DNA of 64,000 nt from Pyricularia pennisetigena (Eukaryota > Ascomycota > Sordariomycetes > Magnaporthales > Pyriculariaceae). The notes under the pieces are model-generated. The model ran no database searches. It was not told the origin of the DNA and saw only the letters and a list, made by a program, of their open reading frames with translations. A program made the position numbers and the translations under genes. The stretch spans positions 3,277,140-3,341,139 of the forward strand of contig NC_043740.1 in the NCBI RefSeq assembly GCF_004337985.1, read 5' to 3'. Of this stretch, positions 12,807 through 25,354 are shown piece by piece (the stretch's first letter is position 1; each line of letters starts with the position of its first letter).

Positions 12807-14019
12807 TGGTGACCTTTGATTTCTTTGTTTTCTGTTTAGCAATCAATATCTATCAAACAGTCGATTGAAGCATGTGAAAGAATCAGTGATAGCGCGGCAT
12901 TGAGTTGGGACTTGACCATGAGCTCAGCCAGTTGCGTCCCGATATCGGTCTTTAGAGCTTACACCTACCCGTTTTGTAATGGCAAACAAACACGGATGTT
13001 TGGTTCTTGGCTGCCCCCTTTCAATGCCTTCGGTCAATTGAGAACCCTGAAACTTAATTAATCGAAACTTTTTTTTCCTTGTGCCGACGCGGCGATGGTA
13101 TTGTGCATATCCAGCAAGCTTGTCAGGCAATTCAAGTCAAGGGTCCGTTGTACTTTTGAATTTTGCTCAGGTTCTTGTCTGTGTGGATGGACGGGTTCAA
13201 AGCCGGTGGGGTTTTCCTGGTCCAGTGAAAGGCAACTTATGCATGGATCGGGCATGCCCGTCAGTCAGTTGGTCCCTCCCCCCACAGGGATTCGATCTCG
13301 AATGACGCTGCGGGGCAGGGGTTGAGTGTTATTCGGTACCTTGTCAGTAGATTCTTTTCTGTTGCTTCCAGGCCCGTCTTTTGCCATTGCCGGCGGGCAA
13401 TATGAATTTCTCAACTGCTTGCTTGCTTCTTGACTTTTATCCCACCACAGCTCGACCCTTTTTTTTTTTTTTTGTGGACTTGGCATCCTGGCTTTATAAA
13501 ACACATGCGAAGAGCTTGCAACTTTATCTTTTGGTCTTTTCGTTCGGTGCTTTGATGCCTTATTACATCTGCATGACTGAACCACCTCCCTCTATTCAAA
13601 ATTTACTCGCCTCACCCCAGTTCGCCTGACCAACTCATGGGTTTCTTTAACACCATTCCGGTTAGCTGTGGCTGACCTCTCGCCCGACTCCACTACAGCA
13701 TAATCTTCCTAGCTGGTTAGGTCTTTTTCCTACCTCAGTTCCCTTGCGACGGACCACTACGCGCTGTACGACAACGGCAAGAACCTCTCCGGCCGTCGCG
13801 TTCCTCCAAACGGGTGGACTCATCCGTTCTTGAGTAGGGACCGCATTGCCATTTGTCCTGGCCTGTATACCTGACTGCAAGTGTCTTTTTATTTCTCTGC
13901 AGGCTTGCAGGCTTGAGCTGCTCCCTGCAACATGCAATGCAGAAGCATAAAAAGTGACAGGAATCTCAGAGCCTGCTGCAGAACCACGCAACTGACCATG
14001 TCGCAGTAGCTCAGCCATA
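12807..14019. other. Spacer between HRD1 and the F-box gene
   Basis: Presumed HRD1 3' UTR and F-box gene promoter and leader. A TTTATAAA element lies near 13493-13500 after a T-run. Small open frames here are out of context and unlike proteins, so no extra gene is called. Confidence 0.55.
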
Positions 14020-16704
14020 ATGCCCAAAAGATCCGCCCCGAAATCAGCAGCATCCCCACCCAAGAAAGCACGTCGATCTATGCAGCCCGAGGATTTGGAA
14101 ACAATGGTACCGGAGCCCTATAGGAAGTGGCCCGCCGACCAAGTGCCAGTTGAGATTTTCCAACTCATCTGCGACTTCCTCCCCCGCGCCTCGGTGCAAT
14201 GCATGCGCCTGGTATGCCGCGAGTTCGATCGCATGGTCTCGGCTCACTACTTTCGGAACGTCGTCGCACCCTTCCGGGCCGCCCTCTACGGATCCCCCGA
14301 TAACCACAGCGGCGCCCTGGCTGTTGGTAGTGCCGGCGGGGAGGAGCTTCGTACCGTCTTCCACGTATTCGGCGAACACATACGGGCCTTCGCCCTGGCG
14401 CTCGAGCTCAACGAAGTAGATTTGGCTTTTCCACCAGAGAAGCTCACGCAGCAGGTCGTCAAGACGCCCTGGGGTCTATACCGGTGGCCGCTCAGAGAGT
14501 ACCAAAGATACAGCGACCTGGAGGCTATAGAGGACCAGGCCGATGAGACGGCGCTGCTCACCAGCTCATTCAGAAAGCTCGGCCAGCTGAGTGAGCTCGG
14601 TCTGTCTTGCGATGCTGGTCTTGGTTATCTCCAGGGCCCTGACCTCAACAAATATGCGCCGCGGACTCTGCCCCGCGTTTTCAAGAGCGCCCGGTACAAG
14701 CCCGAGGCTCTCACCAGTCACTCAATGGATGGCCCCGTCGAGAGCGGTAGAGCCCGTCGGTATGATCAACTTCAACGAATGATGGTCAATGCCGGCTATT
14801 CGGCCGAGGAGATCCCCGGGGCCATTGATTATCTCAAAACTTGCGAAGGTCGAGCGTCGCCCCGAAAGTACACAGAGGACGAGGTTATGATGCCGATAGT
14901 CGACTCTTCTGAGGCGGGATTCGAAAACGCACATGTTGCTCCTTCTGATGTGCCACCCAGGCCCGAGGCTCTCTTGTTGGATGATGGCACAGATGACGAG
15001 CCGCTACCTGAGGTCGACACCAACGACGGCCCGGTTCAAAATCCTGTCCCAACATGGTTCGACGTGAACCGCTGGGCGACCAAAGCGACCAAGCAAGTCA
15101 AGAGCAATCCTTTGGAGCCGCAAGACCTGACAGCCGCGCAGAGAGAGATGCTGTTGGAGATGTCTTGGGCCCACGATGCTCTGGTACAGTCGTTTGTCAT
15201 ATCAGTCACTGACAACTACGACGCGTTCAGGAACGTCATGAGCTTCAACATTGCCCGCATCCCTGCTCATCTTGTCCACACACTCGCTCGTCCCACCTTC
15301 TGGGATAGCCTCCCCAATGTTTGGGAGTTCTCCCTCGGCGTAATCCCAGATTGGCGCGAGGTTCACAAGCGCAATGGGGTGATTGAAGACCTGCCTCTTT
15401 CACCTCTGGACGCCACCGGCCCGACCTACCATTTATTGCAGGCGATCGCATCGCGGAAGAATATCAAGAAGCTTCATTTCGAGTGGATCTGCGGCGGCGA
15501 GCTGGGCATCGGGGCTGGTCAGCGAAATCGTTATGTCCTGCCAGCACCCTTTGTTCCTGACCCGAGACAGATGGTCAAGTGGGACGTGTTGATGAACGAC
15601 ACCACATCTCACAGGGTTCTCCAGCTGCCTTACATCACCGAGATGTCTCTGAAGAACTGCTGGTTCAGCCCCCACGTATTCCTTCATACTGTGCAGTCCA
15701 TGTCGGCGTCCTTGTTGACGACGCTAAAGCTAAATACGGTCTCAATCACTGGCCCCGTTCAGCGAACAGTCAGCGTCAGCTATCTACCTCACAATGGCGG
15801 CGCTGACAGGATCCCGAACTCGTGGCCATGGCCTTTGTGTATGGGCGCCGCCCCTGGACGGCCTTACACCTTCCAGGAAAACGTCGCTCAGGTACCAAAC
15901 CCCGTGCAGCCGCCGGCTCAGTGGGCAAACGCTGCACCGACGCCCAATATTGCCCAGACCATAGCAAACACTTCTCCACCGGGTAGCCAAGTCTGGCAAG
16001 GTCCCTTGCGGGATCATTGGGTGCCTGTTCCAGAATTCTTGTCGTGGGCCCATATTATCAACGAGATCACGCCGGGTCGGACTCTGCGCGAGAAGTACCA
16101 TGACCTTGCTAGCGAACCATATGATCAGAGCGAAAAGCCCTTCCAAGAACTTCAGGTTGGTTTGAAGAGGCTCGGAAAGAATCTGGGTAAGTTACTTGTA
16201 CCACAACCGGGTAATTGTCTGCTGAACGATGTGTCTGGCTTTTTTTTTTTTTTTTTTTTTTATTCACTAATACGTCTTCTAGAACGCACAAGCAAACGTC
16301 GTCTCCACACAATCGACTTCAAGTCTTGTGGCTACATCCTTGTTGACGCTGAACATATTAACAACCACGCTATAATACCCTCAGGGCCGCGGAACGTCGC
16401 CATGTCGCCTTCGATGATTGAGAAGTTGCGCTGCCTCGACGGTTACATGCTCAAGTCCACTGCTACATTACTCGGCAAGATTATGGACAATTTCAATGAG
16501 GGTGAGCAAAACATATTGAGACACGCCTTCAGCATGACATTTGGTTGGACCGGTGTGTATGAACCCGAGGTGGAGCACGCAGCGCACGAGGATGGCTTTC
16601 TGGAACAAGGCCATGGTCGCTTCTCGGGCGGCTGGGAAAAAGGTGAACCGCGCCCTCTCACGCTTCGAATGCCGCCGATGAGCATCCCTGCCCACGAGCG
16701 CTAG
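14020..16704 (+). CDS. F-box domain protein
   Basis: The frame is open for 894 codons, but 16187..16282 is almost certainly an intron, giving join(14020..16186, 16283..16704) and 862 residues. The N-terminus is basic and NLS-like (KKARRS). An F-box follows at about 41-85 (VPVEIFQLICDFLPRASVQC, then MRLVCREFDRMVS). The rest resembles the large, poorly conserved substrate-binding parts of fungal F-box proteins, with no LRR or WD40 repeats I can name. F-box proteins link substrates to Skp1-Cul1 ubiquitin ligases; the target is unknown. The predicted stop may not be the true end, because coding-like sequence continues in other frames to about 17623. Confidence 0.65.
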   Translation: MPKRSAPKSAASPPKKARRSMQPEDLETMVPEPYRKWPADQVPVEIFQLICDFLPRASVQCMRLVCREFDRMVSAHYFRNVVAPFRAALYGSPDNHSGALAVGSAGGEELRTVFHVFGEHIRAFALALELNEVDLAFPPEKLTQQVVKTPWGLYRWPLREYQRYSDLEAIEDQADETALLTSSFRKLGQLSELGLSCDAGLGYLQGPDLNKYAPRTLPRVFKSARYKPEALTSHSMDGPVESGRARRYDQLQRMMVNAGYSAEEIPGAIDYLKTCEGRASPRKYTEDEVMMPIVDSSEAGFENAHVAPSDVPPRPEALLLDDGTDDEPLPEVDTNDGPVQNPVPTWFDVNRWATKATKQVKSNPLEPQDLTAAQREMLLEMSWAHDALVQSFVISVTDNYDAFRNVMSFNIARIPAHLVHTLARPTFWDSLPNVWEFSLGVIPDWREVHKRNGVIEDLPLSPLDATGPTYHLLQAIASRKNIKKLHFEWICGGELGIGAGQRNRYVLPAPFVPDPRQMVKWDVLMNDTTSHRVLQLPYITEMSLKNCWFSPHVFLHTVQSMSASLLTTLKLNTVSITGPVQRTVSVSYLPHNGGADRIPNSWPWPLCMGAAPGRPYTFQENVAQVPNPVQPPAQWANAAPTPNIAQTIANTSPPGSQVWQGPLRDHWVPVPEFLSWAHIINEITPGRTLREKYHDLASEPYDQSEKPFQELQVGLKRLGKNLGKLLVPQPGNCLLNDVSGFFFFFFFYSLIRLLERTSKRRLHTIDFKSCGYILVDAEHINNHAIIPSGPRNVAMSPSMIEKLRCLDGYMLKSTATLLGKIMDNFNEGEQNILRHAFSMTFGWTGVYEPEVEHAAHEDGFLEQGHGRFSGGWEKGEPRPLTLRMPPMSIPAHER
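16187..16282 (+). other. Intron of the F-box gene, in frame and stop-free
   Basis: The donor GTAAGT at 16187 and the acceptor TCTAG ending at 16282 enclose 96 nt, with a CACTAAT branch site close to the acceptor. The length is a multiple of 3 with no stop, so an ORF caller reads through it as 32 residues including a Phe run. That run comes from a T22 polypyrimidine tract (16240-16261). Splicing joins KRLGKN-L to ERTSKRRLHTIDF. Confidence 0.88.
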
Positions 16705-17623
16705 TGGCTGCTCGCACGCGGCTGCCTATGCGTTTCTTTCGGGAAAGGCAAGAAGAATTGTTTGCGCATTTACGCCCATCGAATTGCCCGAGCGCCTGCA
16801 GGATTCCCACGTGCCGACCCATCGCGCGTGGAGGAGGCTTGAGGTACGCCTGCAAGAGTTGAAATCTACATCCACTTCAGCACCCTCGACGGTGACACCA
16901 CGCCCGGATGTGCAGCCCAGTTCGAGTCTGCACCGGGGTCAACATAGCCTCCCTGGGCCCCACCCCTACGATTTTGATATCAAACTGGAGCCTGCCACCT
17001 TTTATGATAATGTTGTCAGGGACTCCAGTAGGCTTTGCGATTTCATCAAGAATCATCTTAATATTTGCGATGACGAAGTCGACCTCATCGAGACGGACGA
17101 GGAGTCCGATGAAACACTGACAAGCTATGATGATGAATTCGATCCCAAGATTCCTTGGTACTGGGGCAACAGGCTTGCCAGGCTTGTGAAGGAGCAAAGG
17201 CTCATTGCCAACTTGTCCGACTTCGTGCTGGGTAAGGCAGAGCCCCGTCTACTGGAGCATGCAGCCTGTCGCTCCGGCGATCCAACGAGTACAGATGGAT
17301 GAGGCTATTTTATTTCATCATTGAGAGGTGCCCTGGGCCAGCTAGGACCCTCTTCCGATGGCAGCGGCAGCTGATGCCGCCTATATTGCTGCCGGGAGCT
17401 GGGTGTTAGTAACAACAAAAGCTTGCCCAAGGCTGGTGATAGCAAGACACAAGCCCCTGACAAGACTAGAACATGGTCAAGTGAGGGGATTTCGGCCGCT
17501 GTCGCTAGCAGTCCCCAACTTGAGGTTGAAAAAGACGGCAGTGGATTGCTAAATGGGGAACAGTCCGATCTAGACGTACTGGGACTGGCGCTTCGTGGCA
17601 TGCATTTCAGCGCCCGACGTTGA
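16705..17623 (+). pseudogene. Coding-like sequence in shifting frames after the F-box stop
   Basis: Open protein-like stretches follow the F-box stop but not in one frame. One frame is open from 16682 to 17302 without an ATG and contains PIELPERLQDSHVPTHRAW, IPWYWGNRLARLVKEQR and an acidic stretch. A second frame at 16707 reads RFFRERQEELFAHLRP just before the first becomes convincing. A third, ending at 17623, reads SLPKAGDSKTQAPDKT and AVASSPQLEVEKDGSG. A possible donor (GTAAGG, about 17231) and acceptors (CCAG, CTAG, about 17340) exist. Three readings fit: a C-terminal extension of the F-box protein broken by sequencing indels, one with introns I could not resolve, or a decayed gene. No product is assigned. 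Confidence 0.4.
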
Positions 17624-20600
17624 TCGGTGAGATGCGCAGGTGTCGACAGTTTGCCGCCACTTCTTGAACACATATTTCAGCTGAGTAGAACTTGCCGATC
17701 ATCACGGATAACATGCCACTTGGGAACTGAACGAAGCGCTGGGACCTCTTGTCACTGCACAGTTTGCACAATTTAACATCTGCCTCGAAAACTTCCTTTC
17801 GCTGCGTCAAGCCCTCCTTTCTGTGTCTACTTCTTGACATTTTGGTCACTTGGTCATTCTCCACTCCTGCACACCCTGCTGCGTCACTAGGAGCTGAGAG
17901 TATAAGATTCCTTTTTGATATCTTGTGACATGCGCACTCTTGACTGTAAGCTATCACATCCACGGTTGAACTCTTCATTTTATACTTGTAGCCTCTTGCT
18001 GATGTTTATTTTTTTGGGGGGGACATCTAGCTTAGCTAGCTAGGATCATTAAAAAAGGTCCCAATACCTTCGCAGCGAATAGACCAAGGGTCGCCATCGC
18101 ATGTTTTGTTCTCTGTATATACATACTTTTGTATCGGGATGCTCTCTCGGGTTAGAGAAGCTTCGAGCGTCTGCATAGCATCTGTAATAGGAATAAAACA
18201 CCAATAGTTTAAACGCTTGCAAACAAGTTGAACGACATGAAACACGAGTTTTCTTACTATCCGGCCGGCATATTTTGACAAGAGACAAAACTTGACTTTG
18301 CAGGGGGTAATGAAACTCCTCAGCCGATGGTCTTGGCTGCCCTGAGGCAAAGCAGTTTTTGTGTATTATCGGAGCCATTGAATGGTAATTACAGGTTGAT
18401 GCCATAAATTGTCAGGCCTGCAACGCCCTTCAATCACTCGCATTAAGTCGTTTGATTCAAATCTATTCTAGCACCTTGCGCGCTCTTGTCCGGAAACTTC
18501 ACCAACTGTTCCCCATAGATGCAAGTGGAATGCGAATCGGTACTTGATGTCGTCCTGGTCAATTATATTCTAGACACCTAGATGCAGATCATCAACTCAG
18601 ACATACCAGAAACGTAAGATTTTTGCTTTCCATCATGTTTATGGCTTTGAAGACCCATGTCCAACCTTGATCAGGCATGATGGGCTTATCGAAGGCGCGG
18701 CTTTACATATCATCCAGGCCAGGAGATGCTTTAAAGACCTCGGAGTTCTATCCACGTGAGGAAATACAAGCCGTTCACATCCCAGGCATATCATGGATAT
18801 GCCAGCCCTGCTCACAAGCTCAACCTGGGCCAGCGGAGCCGTTGGTGAAGTATAGCATGTGATACATGGCATGCAATTTACAAAAGGAGAAAATGACAAG
18901 CACGCTGGCAAGCAAAGCCAAGGAGGTAGTTAGTGGCGGGCACAAGGATTGACAAGTAAAAGAGGGGAGGGGGATAGTCTATTTTTCCCCATAACGACAA
19001 GACGATCCGCATTAGAGCTCCCTGTTATAGACCCCCCCTTTTCTGTTTGCAGATATGCCTTTTGTATCGCCACTGACAGGTTTCCCGAAAGGTGGGCCTC
19101 CTTGGGAAATAGGGGATACCTTGACATCTCATGCTCACATCACCCTCAGCAGCAGGCGCTCCGTCATCAGGCACATACATGGACGAGAAGAAGCATGTGA
19201 CTGACTTATTTATTTACAGCAGCAGCCTCACCGGCAAACAGAATCGACAAATCGGAGGCTTGCGTAAAGGTCGATAGACAGACCCTCTCAGCCCGGCGAG
19301 ATCGATGGGCATAATCATCACGCGTTGCAAGCAAGGTCTTTGGGAAGGGTTTCAAACTTTATCGGAGGCGCAGGCTTGGAGATTTTTATTTTTTTTTATT
19401 TTTTTTGGGAGTGGGCGGGTTTGGGAGCGAGTCGGACGGCCAATGGAGTGAGATTCGTCTCATCTCCCTTGACCGAGCGTCCTTGTAGGCTTCTGTCGCT
19501 TTCTATTTCTACTGTTGTTTTGTTATTTCAATCTTTCCCTTGTGAGACCACAATATCACTCTTTTCGCCTGGGAAGATCCCGGATTTATCATGCAGACAT
19601 GCAAATCCCCCCCTCAATACCCCCCCACACCGTCATCAGCCAAACTACTACTCAGCTAATAGCTGACGACTTCAAAACGCCAGACCCCGTCTGCTCTTGC
19701 TGTTGCCGGTTATTTCCAGGATATGCATGACATGTGACGATGGGCGAGGTGTTTGGATGGAAATACCCTTAACGTTGTCGGGCAGGTTCCAGACGGGTCG
19801 AAAACCTTACAAAAGTTTGAGTGTATTCAGTGCTTTTTGTTCACTCCTTCGATCTTACTTATCCTGGGAACTCAAATAAAAGGCATTATCGGGGATGTTT
19901 GTCTTTGGAGATGCCGGGATTCCCGGCCCGACGGCCAATGACGATTGTCAATGTTTGAATTATAATTGTTAATTGATGTGTGTGTTTTGTCTGTTGGCTA
20001 CGTCCAAGCAAACCGCCACTCCGATCATGCAATGCGGCCAAGAGTTGCTACTAAATACAGTGTTGCTTGTATCATTGCCAAAATAAGTTTTCTGGGAATC
20101 ATCTCATCGCCTCCTCTACGGGTTGCATCCCGATACAACCAAAGGGTCCGACCCGTCTTTTTTTGCCAAGATTTCCACTGAAGTTTTTTTTTTTTTTTAT
20201 TTCTTTCATTTCAGTCTCTATTTTCTGCCTCTAGGTCAATGACTCTCTTACGCACTGATGTTAACGTGCGACAAATAGTTTCTACAAAGTACTGCAGTAG
20301 ACCAGGGCCCAAAAGAGATGGATTGACGGAGTAAGGCTGCGTTGGGTTTAAATTACGATTGGATGATGTTATGTTTTCTCTTTTTGTTGGCCTTTTTCTT
20401 TCTTGCTCCCGCATTCCTCGCCGTGGAAAAAAAAAGGTGGCTTGCGCTAGGCAACGTGGGCACTCAGCTGAAAGAGAAAAAAAAAAAAAACGACGGACGA
20501 TCCGATCAGTGCGCGGCGCGAGTCCCTACTTTGTTTTTGCTCCTTCTCCATTTCTTTTACTACGTTGTCTTGGTAGTGTAGTGCAGCTCACCATCAGTAA

Positions 20601-22829
20601 CTAAGCAAGTAATTCTTTTTTGTCACCCAAGCGTCCCATTGCTATTTTGGGATCTTGGCTTGATGAGCTTTCCCTCCTGTGTGTTCCCCACCACCGAGCC
20701 GAAGACATGGGTCAAGGGTCAATGGTCTGTCAGAGGACGAGCCCAAAAGAAAGAAAAGAAAGCAAAACCCCCCCACCGCGGAATATATGTTTTGCTGTTT
20801 CTTCATCGTCCAAAGAGCACAGACAAAAAGCAATTGTGTTACGTACTGCTTAGAAACCAAAACCTTTCCGGTTGCCATGCTGATTGATCCTCGGGCTTGA
20901 GCGCTTTTTGATAGGAAACACCCAAGAAAATAATGACCCCGGCTACCCACTGCGTTGTTCTGTCGGTATTAACACGGGCCCGATATAGTATAGGGTAAAA
21001 AATAAAATAAAAAAACACCTCGCTCAAGGTCCAATAAATCCCCACCGAAAGAGAATGTTGCATGACTTTTGTACCACATTATGCTTTTTTAGTAAGCGAC
21101 TCACCGAAAAAAAAAAACCAAAAACCAAAGCAGAGAACATGGATGGGAACCGTGGGGAGGGACTGACTGGTTGAGGTCGTTTTCTGGCCTTCTCCACAAC
21201 TCCGAATCCGAACCTGCCGTCCTTCTGCAACTTTTCCAGAAATTCTACCGGCTTCGCCTCAAAGAACCTTGCATTTGTAGGCAGACCTATCAACATCGGC
21301 GACACCCACCCAGAGGACGGCACCCTGGGTAAGGTAGCTAGGCTGGCTAGCTTATCATCTACCAATCTAACACACACACACTTTAGCCGCGCAACGTCGC
21401 AAATGTCACTTGGTCGGCCCCGTCCGGTGCCCGCGCCAGTCCGCCAAGGAAAATGCAAAATGCAAAATGCAGCAGAACCTGTGCATGGCACATTAAACTT
21501 ATTTTGCCTTGGTTTTTTTTTTTTGTTCATATTCTTTCTTATTCTCGCCTTCTCCGACCGTTCCATTTCCTCACCCACGTGGTAGGTGCGTTTTTCTCTT
21601 GGTTCTCGATAGCTCGCTCCAAACGATGCCGAGAAGCCAAGCTTGCCCAGGGGACTGAATCTCTTTTTTTTTTCTTTTTTTTTTTATTCTCTTTCCCCTT
21701 CAAACCCCCCCTTTTTTACGTAAAGCTTGGATGTACTACGTAACTCTGTTAAGCTTGTCATCGAGTCAGTAGCGGCTTCATTTTTGGTTGCTCAGTAAAC
21801 TTTGATAGCCTTCACCCAACCCAAACAACCAGAGCCCATCGAATGACTTGCCATGCGTCCGTCCTCAGTCGTCGGTAGGCCAGCGGCGGACCGGCGGCTC
21901 CCGGTCCGCAAGGCTTTCTCCCTCCATTGTTTACCTTTGTCCAGGATGCCTAGCGACATTCGGGCATGCTTCTCACCCACAAAAAAAACCCCCCAAAAAA
22001 AAACCACCGTCCGCCTCACCGCTAATCTTCGCTTCCAGTGACCTTGTGGAAGGAAGTCTCCGGAATAGATACAGAAGGGCAAAAGAAGGTCCATGCATAG
22101 AGAGGAATGACCGCCTATTCTGTTGTAAATCGTAGTTTTTATTTATTTATTTATCTAACAAAATGCATGCAGGTCGTGCGCCGCGTGTACACATCAAAAT
22201 GGAACTATTGAACTGTTCCACGGCGCACGGCAGCTGACTGGCTTTTTTTTTCTCTCTCTTCCTTCGGGGAGACGTAGCAGCTAAAAGAGCTTGAAATATT
22301 ATTCATTATTCATGATTGGAAAGAACATGACCGAATCCAGGCAAATGCTTGCACCGCTTACCAAAAATGAGAAATAAACCCCATCTCAGGGGCTGGCTGT
22401 TTGATGACCGACCAAAAAGCCTCATAGCTCGGCGATAAAGGTATTCCAAATGCGATTAGTCACTTTAATATGACAACGCAGAGGGTGACGGTGTGATTGA
22501 TCATTTCGAGCAATTGTGAGAAATTCCCCGACGGTACAATATGGTTTAACCCGGCAGAGAGAGAGAGAGAAAAAAAGGGACCAACCCAGAAGCGCTCACA
22601 ATTTAACGACTGATTTGCGGCGCCGGCATGACGTCTTGACAAGTTAGTCCCGCCCGTGATCGTCATATGGGGACTTGTCTCGGTTGTTGTAGCCTCTTCT
22701 GGTAAAGGATTGTCACTGCGCTGAGAACGGTGCAGTGGTCAATTTAGGTCATTTCGATCTAAAGAAAGACCTCAGCTGCGAACATTTACTGTTGGTTCCT
22801 GTGCGGGGAGCCCAAAAAAAACCACTACT

Positions 22830-22848
22830 AAAAAAAAAAAAAAAAAAA
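22830..22848. repeat. Poly(A) run, 19 nt
   Basis: Uninterrupted A19 in non-coding sequence. Confidence 0.9.
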
Positions 22849-24887
22849 CCGTAGAAACGATCCCGACCACATCCAGTGGAGCATTTGTGGCAGATGGAAA
22901 GGCTCAGATCACTCGCAGAAGCCCATCGACGTTTCCAAGCGGCGGAATTCGGGCATCATCAATCGAGCTGAAAACGCATATGGACCCCTGAAGAATGACC
23001 AAATCGATCAATGATTTGTCCTTGGACGATGAGACCAGCCACAACGTGTGATATATGGGGCGCAAGTAAAAGGACCGAAAAGTCGGGATTGCCTATTGCG
23101 CCGCCGCTGTGCTTGTCAGACGGTCGACTCGGGAAAGCGAAGGTACAGTATGCAAATATAGCAAGCCCGATCAGTATTACTGCTAGATGCTGTACTGTTT
23201 TAGGCGTGGCAAACCGTACCGGGTATTTGTGGAGGGCTAGCGAGAACGGAAAAAAGAAAGAGGACAACATAAAGTAAATAAGCAATCAAATAAAGACACA
23301 AAGAAGAATATATCGCCAGCGGAACTAGCGTCAAACCACGGGTCGACGAGTTAGAGTACAGAAGCAAAAGAAGGCAGAAAAGAACCTTGGCTTAATCTGC
23401 GGTAGATGGAACGTTGCTTTGGTATCCTCGCCGATGCTCTTGATGATTGATGATGATGCAAGTCCAGTTGGGTTCAGCCCATCTACAACCCTGAATACTG
23501 TACAACTAGCAGGCAGACGAGTTTGCCTACCTGCTTTCACCTCACCTTGGGGCGCAGGCTGTGCTGCATGCATCGCGCTTATGTACACACCTACTGTGCT
23601 GTTGTTGTGTTGGTTAATTACGACGGTAGAGGCGAGTTCGCTACCCATGCTACACTACACTACAGTGCGGCCAAGAGCTGGCTGCAACAGAAGTTTAACT
23701 TTCAGAATAGAAACCGACCAGGTCCCAAAAGGGAATGGCGTCGACTTGGGAGCTGGGCTAGGAACTTAACAGGACAGTACGCGGTAGAGCGCAATGGCGT
23801 TGGCGGGCGGCGGGCGTGAAACTCGACAACACACAGACGCCAAAAAAGCAGGCAAAGCCCGCACTGTGTAGAGACTTGAGCGAAACCCGCTTCGACCTGC
23901 CATTTGACAGCCATCCATCTCTTTTGGAATTTTTTTCAAGCATGACCTGAAATTGGAGAGAGACACTTCCGCATATCTGGCGCCATACAAATGCCGAAAC
24001 GAAGGAAATGAAGGAGGGACCTGAATGGGGAACAAAATATACATGTACCTTGGGACTACCAACTGGCGAAAGGCTGGGTGTCTGCCTTGTATCTATTCAA
24101 GGTGTGGAAAGTCACTAGAAGAGACGGAAACAGGCAAATTCTCTTTTTGGTGATGAACAACCGCCCCCGATTGGCGGGCTTTTGTTAACCTTCTCCACGA
24201 GCGGGTTGCCGGCAACTACCTCAGGGTCTGCGAGTGGCTTTTGATCTGGGTGTCTACGCTGATTTATGTGCTGCAAAGAGAAGAAAAAGAATGTGCTTTT
24301 GGGATCTGCAAACAAAAACGGGGGCCACCACACACAGATAGATGGGGTTTCCATACTAGAATTTGAGGGGGGGAATGATCGACGGAAGCGCTGAATGAAG
24401 ATCATGTCGTGTAAGGTGTGCTCCAAGGCTGTTCCCAACTGGGGTTTTGCTGTGGTGGAACAACATTCGGTACAGTATGTACTGTGCATGTAAAACCAGG
24501 CACCGCCTTGTAAAAGAAGGGGACGCGTCGTCACTGTCCAAGAGTTCTTTTTTTTTTTTTTATGGGGGCAAGTAGCCAGCTCCCGAGTCATCCGTCGCGA
24601 GCCAGACAAATCAGGCCCCTCAACATGCAGACCATGTGAGCTGTGGGCCGACTACCTTACCCTACCGCAACCTTCTGTAGCACTTGTCCATACAGTATCT
24701 GCGCGGTAAACAGCTCCCATCAGGCATTTGCATCGTTCATCCAATCCTCACCTGTTGCTGGTAGTGGATGACATCCGCGACGAACCGATATTGGCAGGAC
24801 GCGGGGAGCAGATGATAGGCTGGGAAGCGGGCATGGGGGAGAATTTGGCTACAGCACCTGTCAGTCCATGCCCGTCATTATTGGGAG

Positions 24888-24920
24888 CACACACACACAC
24901 ACACACACACATACACACAC
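24888..24920. repeat. (CA)n microsatellite
   Basis: About 16 CA units with one T interruption. Confidence 0.9.
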
Positions 24921-25326
24921 AAAATAAAAGATTGCCAAAATAGAATACGAGATTTCCGTCCCTGAAGCTGCTTGTTGATCCCACGCACGCAGACAACCTC
25001 ATGCACAGAGATCAAACGACCAGGGGGGAAAGAAAGTGGAGGGCCCGTAGCAGTGGGGTTACCACCCACGCAAGATGGCGAATGAAAGTCATGATTGGTC
25101 GACTGATGGGAAAGACCCGCCGCACTAGGGCCGGCGTCCGATGTCTTTTTTTGTACCAGATGGGCAGTTGAACCAAAACCCACGTCACATCCTGTTGAGA
25201 ATGAGGACAAAGTGGGAAAGGGAAGAAACCACCAGCGAGCGGGGATTCGAGTTGATGGGATGATGAACATGACAGGCTTGTTTGCAAGGGGGAGTTTTCA
25301 ACGGATCTCATGCCGACCTTGCAACC

Positions 25327-25354
25327 TTTTTTTTTTTTTTTTTTTTTTTTTTTT
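25327..25354. repeat. Poly(T) run, 28 nt
   Basis: Uninterrupted T28. No flanking sequence shared with the other runs, so no sign of a retroposon tail. Confidence 0.95.

Noticed and set aside
21024..21578. 184-codon minus open frame
   Set aside because: Low-complexity Lys/Phe runs from A/T tracts, no domain.
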